A DNA stretch of 64,000 bases from Promineifilum sp. (GTDB taxonomy: Bacteria > Chloroflexota > Anaerolineae > Promineifilales > Promineifilaceae). The notes below the pieces were generated by a model, which worked only from the letters and a program-made list of their open reading frames with translations, searched no databases and was not told the DNA's origin. This document shows positions 8,266-16,469 of the stretch, one piece after another (positions within the stretch are counted from its first letter, which is position 1; each line of letters begins with the position of its first letter). Position numbers and translations under genes: made by a program. The stretch spans positions 143,235 through 207,234 of the forward strand of contig JACKBY010000004.1 in NCBI GenBank assembly GCA_020634335.1, written 5' to 3'.

Positions 8266-10629
8266 ATGGAGCAAACCGCCGATAGCGGCCCGTCATCCGA
8301 CGCCCCCTCTCAGGCGCACGTCCCTCCTCCTTCCGCCCGCGTGAGCGGTTCCACGCCGCGGCGCGAAGCGGTGTGGAGAGAGGCGCTTCCCCTTTTGTTG
8401 CTGGCCCTGGCGGTCATGATCTTCTTTTGGCCGGTGCTCAGCGGGCGAGCCTGGCTGCCCAAAGGTGGGGGTGATTCGGTTTCTTTTGTTTTTCCCATGT
8501 ATCGCTTCGCGGCCGACAGCCTGCGCGCCGGCGTCGTGCCGTTCTGGAATCCCCACCAGTATGCCGGCGCGCCCTTTCTGGCCGATAACCAGTCGGGTGT
8601 TTTCTATCCTTTCAACTTGTTACTGTTCTTCTTCTGGCCGAATTTTTCCTATCCGGCTATCCAACTGTTGGTCATCTGGCATTTCTTTTTTGCCGGGGCG
8701 GCAATGTACGTCTGCCTGAGACTGATGCGACCGGACGCGCCCACCGGCCGCCTTGCAGCCACGCTGGGGGCATTGGCCTTCATGTTCTCCGACGTGTTCA
8801 TCACCCACATCGGCAATCTCAACCTGATCGCCGTCGCGGCCTGGCTGCCTCTGGCTTTTCTGGGGCTCCACCGCGCGGTGCGAGCCGGCGCACCGGGGAA
8901 CCGTGTGGCCTGGGCGGTCGGCGGCGGCGCGGCCCTGGGCATCGGCGCGCTGGCCGGCCACGGGCAAATGACCTTTCTCACCGCTCTCTTTTTGGGCAGC
9001 TATGCGCTCTACGAGACGATCATCAATCGTCGCGGCTGGGCCTTGCCGCTGCTGGCGCTGTTGGCTATCTTTGCCATCGCCCTGGCTGGAATCAGCCTCT
9101 TTCCCGCGGCCGGGACGCTGCAACACACCTTGCGCGCCGAATTTGATTATGAGCGCAGCACCAACTACGCGCTGCCGATCCGGGCGTTGGTTGGGCTGGC
9201 GGCCCCCGATTTTTATGGCCGCAACGCCTCTTTTTGGGGGGACTGGCTGCGCGTGGAAGCAGGCTATGCGGGCATCCTCACCCTCATCCTGGCCGCCGCA
9301 GCGCTCGTCCGGCAGCCAAATCGGCAAACGCTTTTCTTCGTCGCCGCCGGCCTGGTGTTCCTGCTGCTGGCCCTTGGCCCAGCCACGCCGGTCTATCCGT
9401 TTCTGGCCCGGCTATCGCCCGTCATCCCTTTCCAGGTTCCGGCGCGGTATATACTGTTGTTCAATTTTTGCCTGGCCGTGCTGGCAGCCGTTGGTCTGGA
9501 TGCCTTGACGGCCGCCGAGACGCCCCCCACCCGGCGCATGCGTCTGTTCCTCGTGGCCGTGGCGCTCGTTGCGGCGGGCATTGCCGCCATCCTCTATTTC
9601 CGTCGCGCGGAGCTTATCCTCGCCGAACCGGACCGAGCCGGGCAGATGTTGCGCGCCATCCTCGTATTTATCGTTTTGGCCGCCGCCGGCTGGCTATGGC
9701 TGGCGGCCGCAATCCGGCGCGCAGCCCCCCCGTTCGTCCTCGCCTCCCTGGCTCTGTTACTGCTCTTCGTCGATCTCTACTCGCTGGGTCGCTACGTCGA
9801 AATCGACTGGAACGACCCCATGCCCGGTTTTGCTGCGGGGTCGCCGGCGCTGGCGTTTCTGCACGACGACCCCGGCATCCACCGGCTCGACATCGTTGCC
9901 GGGGCCTGGCAGCCCAATCTGCCCATGATCGAGCGGCTCTACGCGGCGCGAGGCGTCTACAACCCGCTGGAACTGGCGAATTATAACGTTTACATGGGAG
10001 CAGTCGGCTATCGAGGATCGCCTCTGTATAATGTGCTGGGCATCAAATACGTCATCGGCGGCAAGAAAGAGCCGCCGGGTGACACCGGCTTTATCGTGCC
10101 CGTGCTGGATGCGGACCCGGCCGTGACGGTCTATCTAAACACCCTATCGTTGCCGCGGGCGATGGTACTATTTAGCGCCACCGTCCTGGAAGATCACAAT
10201 GCCGTGTTTGAAGCGATCCATAGCGATGGATTCGATCCCGCCCAAAGTGTTATCCTGGAAGGCGGACGGGAACTATCCCAACCGCCGGGACAGGCGTCAA
10301 TCGAGATTGTACGCTACGACGCGAACGAAGTTGCCTTTGACGTGACGATTGATCGACCGGGGTACTTTTTTTTGAGCGACGTGTTTCATCCCGATTGGCG
10401 GGCAGAGGTTGATGGAAACCCGGCCGTCATCGAGGTGGCAGATTACACGTTTCGGGCTGTCTATCTGGATGCCGGCAGTCATCAGGTAATGATGCGCTTC
10501 GTGCCTTCCGGGTGGTATGCAGGAGTGGCGACCACAAGCCTGGCGCTCCTGGCACTGATAGGCCTGATCGTACATAGAGCGTGGTTATCCGGCACATTCA
10601 GTCGCCGCCCATCTTCAAGGCGGCCGTAA
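8266..10629 (+). CDS. YfhO-family multi-spanning membrane protein
   Basis: The 787-aa protein has about a dozen hydrophobic helices up to roughly residue 510, then an extracytoplasmic beta-rich part, and a last helix near 755-775. Sequence hallmarks of YfhO-type proteins are the early loop with PVLSGRAWLPKGGGD, then FWNPHQYAGAPFLADNQSG, and FQVPARYILLFNF. These proteins resemble GT-C glycosyltransferases and, in Firmicutes, modify lipoteichoic acid; in Chloroflexota the role is unknown. The C-terminal domain includes GYFFLSDVFHPDWRAEVDG, common in this family. Upstream in-frame starts would lie before the promoter-like box, so 8266 is chosen. The next gene begins 31 bp downstream and may be co-expressed. 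Confidence 0.8.
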   Translation: MEQTADSGPSSDAPSQAHVPPPSARVSGSTPRREAVWREALPLLLLALAVMIFFWPVLSGRAWLPKGGGDSVSFVFPMYRFAADSLRAGVVPFWNPHQYAGAPFLADNQSGVFYPFNLLLFFFWPNFSYPAIQLLVIWHFFFAGAAMYVCLRLMRPDAPTGRLAATLGALAFMFSDVFITHIGNLNLIAVAAWLPLAFLGLHRAVRAGAPGNRVAWAVGGGAALGIGALAGHGQMTFLTALFLGSYALYETIINRRGWALPLLALLAIFAIALAGISLFPAAGTLQHTLRAEFDYERSTNYALPIRALVGLAAPDFYGRNASFWGDWLRVEAGYAGILTLILAAAALVRQPNRQTLFFVAAGLVFLLLALGPATPVYPFLARLSPVIPFQVPARYILLFNFCLAVLAAVGLDALTAAETPPTRRMRLFLVAVALVAAGIAAILYFRRAELILAEPDRAGQMLRAILVFIVLAAAGWLWLAAAIRRAAPPFVLASLALLLLFVDLYSLGRYVEIDWNDPMPGFAAGSPALAFLHDDPGIHRLDIVAGAWQPNLPMIERLYAARGVYNPLELANYNVYMGAVGYRGSPLYNVLGIKYVIGGKKEPPGDTGFIVPVLDADPAVTVYLNTLSLPRAMVLFSATVLEDHNAVFEAIHSDGFDPAQSVILEGGRELSQPPGQASIEIVRYDANEVAFDVTIDRPGYFFLSDVFHPDWRAEVDGNPAVIEVADYTFRAVYLDAGSHQVMMRFVPSGWYAGVATTSLALLALIGLIVHRAWLSGTFSRRPSSRRP

Positions 10630-10660
10630 GGATGTGCCCGAAATTTGGAGGAGAAACAGC

Positions 10661-12475
10661 ATGAAGCAACTATCCCACTTAAGGCCGGAAAAGTTTCGGC
10701 AGTTGGGCCAATTGGCCCTTTTGACCTGCGGTCTACTATTCATCGTAGCCGCCTGTAGCGCCAACGGCGGGGAAGCGGTCGCCACGCCGACGACCGGCCC
10801 CACCGTCGCGCCGACGTTAAGTTCAACCGAACCTACTCGCGGCCAGGCTGTTGTCGACAGCATCGATGTGTTGATCCTGGAATCTTTCCCGGTACAGGTC
10901 AACGTGGTGGCTCGCGGCAATCTGCCGGATTCGTGCACGCAAGTTGACGAGATCATCACCCAGCAGGCAAACGATACATTCCGCGTGGCCATCACCACCT
11001 TGCGCCAACCGGCCTTGGCCTGTACACAAGCGCTGGTGCCGTTTGAGCAAACCCTTTCCCTCGACGTTGTCGGGCTGCCGGCCGGAACGTATACGGTCAA
11101 CGTTAATGGCGTGCAAGACACCTTTACCCTGGCGGTCGATAACGTGGCCGTCGACGACACGACCACCGGCGCGGGGGCCGCAGTCACCGAAACGCCGGGC
11201 ATCCGGGGATTTGTCTGGCATGACGTGTGCAGCCAAACAGGCGCGGCCGTCGGCGAGGTCGAGGCGGAGGATGGCTGCATTCCTTCGTCCACCGGCGATA
11301 CATTACAAGCCAACGGCGTCATGGACGCAGGCGAACCGGGCATCCCCGGGATCAACGTGCGTTTGCTGGCCGGCGATTGCACCACAGCCACCGAAGGCGA
11401 TGAAGTCGTGGCGACGACGGATGAGTCGGGCGCCTACCGCTTCGAGGACATCACCCCGGATACCTATTGCGTCTTTCTGGACACGGCCGACGAGGAAAAC
11501 CTGGCTATCCTCGAGGAAGGCATCCTCACTGCCCCTGTCAGCAACGGCGTGGGCACGAACAGCGTCACCGTGGAGATGGCAGAAAGCGCGGCCCTGGACG
11601 ATATCAACTTCGGCTTCGACTTTCTGTTCCTACCCGTCCCCGAAGTGGCCGAAGATTGCACCAACAGCTTTGAATTCGTCCAGGACCTGACGGTCCCGGA
11701 CAATACCGTGTTTCCGCCGGGAGCGGAATTCGAAGCGGCGTGGCGCTTGCGCAATAATGGAACCTGTCCTTGGACCGAGGAGTATGCCGTTGCCTTCGTG
11801 GGAGGCGACCCCATGGGCATCACCTCCACAGTCACACTGGACACCACCGTGGCCCCCGGCCAGACTGAGGACGTCTCGATCACCCTGACCGCTCCGGAAG
11901 AGCCGGGCACCTACCGGAGCAATTGGCAGCTCAGCGACGCCGCGGGCACAGTCTTCGGCATCAATGGCGCCATCGAAGATGCATTCTGGGTACAGATCGT
12001 CGTCGAGGAAGGCGCCGAATTCACCGGGCCACCGGCCACCGGCTCTTCGGTCATCGGTGGCGTGGTCTGGGAAGACGTGTGCTTCCTGACCAACGGAAAT
12101 CCCTCGCGGGGCTGCGTCGAGACCGAGGAAGGCAGTGGGTTCTATCGCGGCAATGGCTCTTTCGATGCGGGCGAAGCGCCACTGCCGGGCATCACCCTCA
12201 AACTGGGGCGCGGGGCGTGCCCGGACGGGGGCGTGCTCAGCCCGGCCAATCAGTTGGCGACGACGATTAGCGATGAGGAGGGGCTTTATCGGTTCGAGGG
12301 CCTGGATGCCGACATTTATTGCGTGGTCATCGATGCCCTGAGTCCGGAGAACGTCGATCTGCTCATCCCCGGCAACTGGACGTGGCCCGCGCCCGGCACC
12401 GGCCGGCTGGGAATTCGCTTGGCCGCCGGAGAAGAGCGCTTGACCGTTGACTTTGGGTGGGATTTCGCGGAATAA
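10661..12475 (+). CDS. Lipoprotein with two SdrD/Cna-B-type domains around an NBR1-type Ig domain
   Basis: The 604-aa protein has a lipoprotein signal (LLTCGLLFIVAAC, Cys at about 27) and so is anchored outside the membrane. After a Thr/Pro-rich spacer and an N-terminal beta domain come an SdrD-B-like domain (about 181-315, GIRGFVWHDVC ... DESGAYRFEDITPDTYCVFL), an NBR1-type Ig-like domain (about 332-445, with FPPGAEFEAAWRLRNNGTCPW), and a second SdrD-B-like domain (about 464-600, SVIGGVVWEDVC ... DEEGLYRFEGLDADIYCVVI). Paired cysteines recur in all units, suggesting disulfides. Such domains build rigid surface stalks. The start is set by GGAGGAG before ATG. A strong terminator follows. Ligand unknown. 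Confidence 0.8.
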   Translation: MKQLSHLRPEKFRQLGQLALLTCGLLFIVAACSANGGEAVATPTTGPTVAPTLSSTEPTRGQAVVDSIDVLILESFPVQVNVVARGNLPDSCTQVDEIITQQANDTFRVAITTLRQPALACTQALVPFEQTLSLDVVGLPAGTYTVNVNGVQDTFTLAVDNVAVDDTTTGAGAAVTETPGIRGFVWHDVCSQTGAAVGEVEAEDGCIPSSTGDTLQANGVMDAGEPGIPGINVRLLAGDCTTATEGDEVVATTDESGAYRFEDITPDTYCVFLDTADEENLAILEEGILTAPVSNGVGTNSVTVEMAESAALDDINFGFDFLFLPVPEVAEDCTNSFEFVQDLTVPDNTVFPPGAEFEAAWRLRNNGTCPWTEEYAVAFVGGDPMGITSTVTLDTTVAPGQTEDVSITLTAPEEPGTYRSNWQLSDAAGTVFGINGAIEDAFWVQIVVEEGAEFTGPPATGSSVIGGVVWEDVCFLTNGNPSRGCVETEEGSGFYRGNGSFDAGEAPLPGITLKLGRGACPDGGVLSPANQLATTISDEEGLYRFEGLDADIYCVVIDALSPENVDLLIPGNWTWPAPGTGRLGIRLAAGEERLTVDFGWDFAE

Positions 12476-12491
12476 TAACGATGGATACGAT

Positions 12492-12531
12492 GGGCCCGAT
12501 GCATGAAAACCATGCATCGGCCCCCATTTTT
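12492..12531 (+). terminator. Intrinsic terminator after the lipoprotein gene
   Basis: A long stem (GGGCCCGATGCATG pairing with CATGCATCGGCCCCC, one mismatch) with loop AAAAC is followed by ATTTTT. It closes the YfhO-lipoprotein unit. Confidence 0.85.
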
Positions 12532-12613
12532 GGTTCGACCGGCAGAAAGCCTTCTCGTAAGCCAGAGACGCTACGATTCAAGGTGATGGTCATACCCATC
12601 GGAGTAAGGGGTT

Positions 12614-13345
12614 GTGAAAAAAATCGAACCGATGCCCTGGCGCGGGGTGCGAGCGGGGGAAATAATCATTCTGATCCTGTTGCCCATGGCGGCCGCGGCC
12701 GTTTTGGCGCTGCCGTTCCTCGATCAGGTCATCATTCGCCGACTAGCGCGTTTGCCCGCTTTGCGGCCGGTAGTCATCTGGCTCGCCAATGGCTACGGAG
12801 CCTGGATCGCCGGGGCAATCTTGGTGCTCCTGTTCTTTTTATTTCTGTTATACATACGTCGCCGCCTGCTCCGTAACAAGCAACTCTGGTTTGGAACAGG
12901 CTGCCCGCAGTGCATGGAGCGAGAGTTGGTTCGCGTCTCGCGAACGGCTGCCGACCGGGGCTACGGCCTCATCCGCGTTCCGGCCTACCGGTACGCGTGC
13001 CGCAACTGCACGTGGCGCGGGCTGCGGATTGCCCGGCGCGAGTACTCGCCCGAGCGCGAGGCCGAATTGGAAGCTTCGTTAATGCGCTTTGACCCTGACT
13101 CTTCGCCCGAGCCCTTGCCGGATGCGGCCGCTGCTGCCACGCTCGCCGCAGAGACGCCGGCCGCGACCAATCGTTCTTTCTACCCCGATGCAGGCGATGT
13201 TGGCCCCTTTGACCGATCCCCTGGCCCAACGCCCGGAGAGGAAGAGGAACCCATCCCCTCCCCCGCGGGGCCCGACAATCACCATGCCCAAGCCGAACCG
13301 GCTGACGACGTGGAGTTGCTCTGGCAGCGCTCTTCGGATCCATAG
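12614..13345 (+). CDS. Two-helix membrane protein with a C-terminal zinc ribbon
   Basis: The 243-aa protein has two membrane segments (about 15-35 and 63-81). A cytoplasm-facing zinc ribbon follows, with Cys97-x2-Cys100 and Cys129-x2-Cys132, in CPQCMERELVRVSR ... VPAYRYACRNCTWRG. The last 100 residues are acidic, Ala/Pro-rich and probably disordered. The ribbon aligns without gaps to the C-terminal ribbon of the gene at 42159-44033 (23 of 40 identical by eye), so the two define a shared domain. It starts with GTG behind GGAGTAAGGGG. I recognise no characterised relative; a role in sensing or protein contacts at the membrane is a guess. Confidence 0.7.
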   Translation: MKKIEPMPWRGVRAGEIIILILLPMAAAAVLALPFLDQVIIRRLARLPALRPVVIWLANGYGAWIAGAILVLLFFLFLLYIRRRLLRNKQLWFGTGCPQCMERELVRVSRTAADRGYGLIRVPAYRYACRNCTWRGLRIARREYSPEREAELEASLMRFDPDSSPEPLPDAAAAATLAAETPAATNRSFYPDAGDVGPFDRSPGPTPGEEEEPIPSPAGPDNHHAQAEPADDVELLWQRSSDP

Positions 13346-13364
13346 CATCTCCCCACCCAGTTCT

Positions 13365-13393
13365 TTGAAGGTTCAGCCTCCTGCCGCTATAAT
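13365..13393 (+). promoter_or_regulatory. Promoter of the 13.4-17.2 kb cassette
   Basis: TTGAAG and TATAAT are exactly 17 bases apart. A GGAGG ribosome site then precedes the ATG at 13426. This is one of the best sigma-70-type promoters in the window. Confidence 0.75.
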
Positions 13394-13425
13394 GGATCAC
13401 CTTGATGTCAGGTTAGGAGGTTAGG

Positions 13426-14007
13426 ATGGCCAAGCAGACTGGAAATAATTCGGATGTCGGCGCGCTCTCTCAGGGACTGGGAAAAAGTGCGGGGGATTTG
13501 GAAGTTCTGCGAGACCTGATCTTCGGCAACCAGGCGCGAGAATTTGCGCAGCGAATAACCGACCTGGATAGTCGGCTGGAATCAGTCCGTCGCGAGTTGA
13601 AAAGCGAACAGGATTCTCGTGCTCAAGCCGTTGCCAAGACGGCCTCCGACCAGAACAACGCCCTCCGTAAAGAATCGGCCAGTCGCCTGGATAAAGAGGT
13701 CCAGATTATCGGCGAGCGAATCGAGCAGCTTACGGCCGACATGCACGAGCTGGTAGACAGCACTCGCCGAACCCTGGAAGCACGCCTCGACCGGTTGCAA
13801 GAGGATCACAACGAACGGGTTCGCCTGCTGGAAGAAGAGGCGCGCCGCCGCGACGGCGATTTACGGTCGGAGTTGTTGACCATCAGCGCCTGGCTGGAAG
13901 ACAAGAAGACCTCGCGCCACGACTTGGGCCAAATGCTGGAAGAAATCGGCCAACGACTCAGGGCCGACTCGCCGGAAGGCATGATCGAGCCGTCTGATGA
14001 ATCATAG
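13426..14007 (+). CDS. Coiled-coil protein, first gene of a putative signalling cassette
   Basis: The 193-aa hydrophilic protein has no membrane segment or signal peptide. Residues from about 20 to 155 are heptad-rich and charged, so a long coiled coil is likely (for example RITDLDSRLESVRREL). Near the N-terminus LEVLRDLIFGNQAREFAQRI resembles the element IATIRRLLFAAETDRIDQL at the start of the next gene, suggesting the two proteins share an N-terminal docking module. The ATG follows GGAGG. The next gene begins 14 bp downstream. No enzymatic motif is present. Confidence 0.7.
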   Translation: MAKQTGNNSDVGALSQGLGKSAGDLEVLRDLIFGNQAREFAQRITDLDSRLESVRRELKSEQDSRAQAVAKTASDQNNALRKESASRLDKEVQIIGERIEQLTADMHELVDSTRRTLEARLDRLQEDHNERVRLLEEEARRRDGDLRSELLTISAWLEDKKTSRHDLGQMLEEIGQRLRADSPEGMIEPSDES

Positions 14008-14021
14008 CCGCCGTCACGATC

Positions 14022-15626
14022 ATGGACGACGCTGCCGGTTCCAGCCATCCCCTTGACCTGTCGGAACAGCATCAGGACGACGAACAACCGATCGCCACGA
14101 TTCGGCGGCTCCTGTTTGCCGCCGAAACAGATCGCATCGATCAACTGGAAAGTGAAAAATCTCGCCTCGAAGATGATATTGCCGTTCTTCAGGCCCGCCT
14201 GAATGTGTTGCAAGCGGAAATGGCTGCGGCCGAGGCCCGCCTGCGCCAGCAAACCGACGCCTTGGCTAGCGGTATTGATGGCGTCATCGCCCACAAAGCC
14301 GCCGCCGCTCCGGAAGAGATGGCCGAGGCGTTGGGGCCGGTGATGGCGGGGGCTATTCGGGTACAGGAACGTCGCTCGCGTGACGATCTGGTCGATGCCG
14401 TTAGCCCCGTATTGAGCGAAGCCATCCAGGTGCAGATTCGCGACTCGCGACAGAGCCTGGTCGAAGCCCTTTTCCCCATCATCGGCGAGATGGCCCAACG
14501 CTACATCGGCGAATTCTTTCGCGAATTGCAGCGCAACATTGACGCCCGGCTCAAGACGGGGATTGGCCCGCAGCGTATGGCCCGGCAAGCACAAGCTCGC
14601 CTGCGCGGCGTGGCGGTTTCCGAGCTGGAGATACGCGATGCCCTCCCCTTTCACGTACGCGAGATTTTCGTGATCCAGAGCGGCTCCGGTTTACTGTTGG
14701 CAAGAAACGGCAGCGACGATGTTGATGCCGACGAGGGTGTTGACTCCGATCTCATTAGCGGCATGTTGACCGCCGTCCGCGAATTCATGCACGATTCCTT
14801 CGGCCATCAGGGTGAGACCGACCCAATGGACGAGATTCAGTATGGGGAACAGCGCATCATCATCCAGGATGGTCGCTTGTGCTATTTGGCGGTTGTCCTC
14901 AGCGGTATCGAGCCGCCCGGATTTCGCGCCGAGCTACGACGCTATCTCAACAGGTTACAGGCGGAACAGCGCGAGTTGTTGGAGAACTTCAGCGGCGATA
15001 TGTCCGAGCTAGGCGAGCTTCCCCAATCCGTCGGCCGCCTGGCTATTGAGCTGGAAAGCATGAGTCCGCCCGATGAAGAGCCGAAACCGCTGACAAAGGG
15101 CCAAAAGAGACTCTTAGCCCTGGGCGGGTTGGGTGGCCTGGTACTCCTGGCACTGGCCTGCTTCTACCTTCAGTTCACCCTGGCCCTGCTGCCGCTGGCC
15201 TTTGGGAATCCCTCCTCGACCCCAACGGCGACGGCGTCGCCCACGGCAACCGCCACATTCACGCCGACCATCACGCCCAGCTCGACGGCCACAGCCACAG
15301 CCACACCCACTTTGACGCCCACCGCCACCGCCTCCCCCTCCTCGACCCCAACGGCAACCGCCACCGCGCTGCCGACGGCGACCATCGAGCCGTTCGCAGT
15401 CCGGGTCAACCGCCCCGTCTGGGCCTTCGCGGAACCCGATCTGGCTTCGACACAAACAACCGTTCTGGAGGCTGGCTTGCCGGTTACCATCATAACCTAT
15501 GCCGATCCGTGGCTTTTGGTAGAATGGCAAACTGACCTCGGCCCGCAGCGCGGCTGGCTCTCCATTCGCTGGGTGGACTTTTCGGGCACGCCGCCGGCCG
15601 AACTGCAATTGACGCCCCAACCGTAG
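14022..15626 (+). CDS. Membrane protein: OmpA-type cytoplasmic module, one helix, Thr/Pro linker, external SH3-like domain
   Basis: The 534-aa protein starts with a short coiled coil (about 22-75). A helical stretch follows with repeating units (LGPVMAGAIRVQERRSRDDL, VSPVLSEAIQVQIRDSR, LFPIIGEMAQRYI), and then a sensor-like fold (REIFVIQSGSGLLLARNG ... DSDLISGMLTAVREFMHDSF). From memory this combination is the cytoplasmic module of OmpA-family proteins in cyanobacteria and proteobacteria. One membrane helix (about 366-392) leads to a low-complexity Thr/Pro/Ala linker (about 396-455) and an SH3-like domain (about 458-525, ending LGPQRGWLSIRWVDF), in place of OmpA. The direction suggests sensing the envelope and signalling inward. 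It is followed by a kinase-like gene 35 bp on. Confidence 0.7.
   Translation: MDDAAGSSHPLDLSEQHQDDEQPIATIRRLLFAAETDRIDQLESEKSRLEDDIAVLQARLNVLQAEMAAAEARLRQQTDALASGIDGVIAHKAAAAPEEMAEALGPVMAGAIRVQERRSRDDLVDAVSPVLSEAIQVQIRDSRQSLVEALFPIIGEMAQRYIGEFFRELQRNIDARLKTGIGPQRMARQAQARLRGVAVSELEIRDALPFHVREIFVIQSGSGLLLARNGSDDVDADEGVDSDLISGMLTAVREFMHDSFGHQGETDPMDEIQYGEQRIIIQDGRLCYLAVVLSGIEPPGFRAELRRYLNRLQAEQRELLENFSGDMSELGELPQSVGRLAIELESMSPPDEEPKPLTKGQKRLLALGGLGGLVLLALACFYLQFTLALLPLAFGNPSSTPTATASPTATATFTPTITPSSTATATATPTLTPTATASPSSTPTATATALPTATIEPFAVRVNRPVWAFAEPDLASTQTTVLEAGLPVTIITYADPWLLVEWQTDLGPQRGWLSIRWVDFSGTPPAELQLTPQP
15212..15357 (+). repeat. Low-complexity Thr/Pro-coding repeat tract
   Basis: Inside the membrane protein gene, short GC-rich repeats encode PTATA/PTPT runs. 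CCTCCTCGACCCCAACGGC occurs exactly at both ends (15212 and 15339). The tract is coding, in frame, and forms the linker before the SH3-like domain. Confidence 0.75.
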
Positions 15627-15661
15627 CCGAAACGGGGCAGGCGAATAGCGGCCGTAAAAGC

Positions 15662-16459
15662 ATGAACGATGGAGCAGGGTCGTCCGGTGATGATATGGAA
15701 GTGAACGGCGAGATTCGCCGCCTCCGCCACAAGGTAGTCAAACTGGAAGCACTGCTGGAGCAATTACAGCGTCAACAATCGAGCCTCCTGGCGATGGCTG
15801 TCCACGATCTGCGCACGCCGCTGACGATCATACAGGGCTATGCGCAGTTACTGTCGATTGAATTGATGTCCACCCGCGATCCGACCATTGATGAATATAC
15901 GACCAACATCCTGGCCCACGCCGAAGTGCTGGGTAACATGATCGAAAATCTGGTCGCCCTCGACCAGATAGAGCGTGGACAACTGCGGCTGACGCCGGAG
16001 CCATGCGACCTGAATGTGCTGGTCGATAACGTGCTGGCTCAAGTCGAGGGATTGCTAAAGGTGAAAAGCCTCCAAATCAGCTTTGATCCCGCGCCGGGGG
16101 CGGCCTGGATCAACGGCGACGAACATCAAATTCGGCGCGGTCTGTATAACCTGCTAAGTCACACCGCCAAGTATGCCCGCCCCGATTCGCAGCTGCGGGT
16201 TGACGTCGTTGATGACGGTTCGTTCTGCTACGTCAGATTTCGTGATCCTCATCGCATTTTACCCGCCGATGTGCTGCTCCAGCTCTTCACCGTAGCCGAT
16301 TTCCAACAAGGTGGGAGGGCTTCTTCGCTCCACGGCATGGACCTGGGGCTCATTTTAGTCCGTCACATTGCCGAGCAACATGGCGGCCGCGTTTCGGCAT
16401 CCTGCTCTCCGGGCCAGGGCATGACCCTGGCGCTCTACCTGCCGGCCAGCGAACCCTGA
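15662..16459 (+). CDS. Histidine-kinase-like protein with degenerate ATP site
   Basis: The 265-aa soluble protein has a short N-terminal coiled coil (about 15-42) and a normal HisKA H-box (AMAVHDLRTPLTIIQGYAQL, His48). A HATPase-like half follows (about 145-262). In the ATPase half the N-box reads NLLSHTAKY, with His167 where the Mg-binding Asn is expected. The G1 box reads RDPHRILPADV, lacking both glycines of DxGxG, while G2 (HGMDLGLILVRHIAEQHGG) is largely kept. It therefore looks unable to bind ATP normally, and may act as a phosphotransfer or scaffold protein. It has no sensor domain of its own, and no response regulator gene is adjacent. It lies in one run with the coiled-coil and SH3-domain membrane genes. 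Confidence 0.75.
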   Translation: MNDGAGSSGDDMEVNGEIRRLRHKVVKLEALLEQLQRQQSSLLAMAVHDLRTPLTIIQGYAQLLSIELMSTRDPTIDEYTTNILAHAEVLGNMIENLVALDQIERGQLRLTPEPCDLNVLVDNVLAQVEGLLKVKSLQISFDPAPGAAWINGDEHQIRRGLYNLLSHTAKYARPDSQLRVDVVDDGSFCYVRFRDPHRILPADVLLQLFTVADFQQGGRASSLHGMDLGLILVRHIAEQHGGRVSASCSPGQGMTLALYLPASEP

Positions 16460-16469
16460 GCGTATATCC

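Noticed and set aside
15212..15360. Direct repeats that might suggest a CRISPR or satellite
   Set aside because: They are in frame and encode the Thr/Pro linker; spacing is irregular and no spacer units exist.
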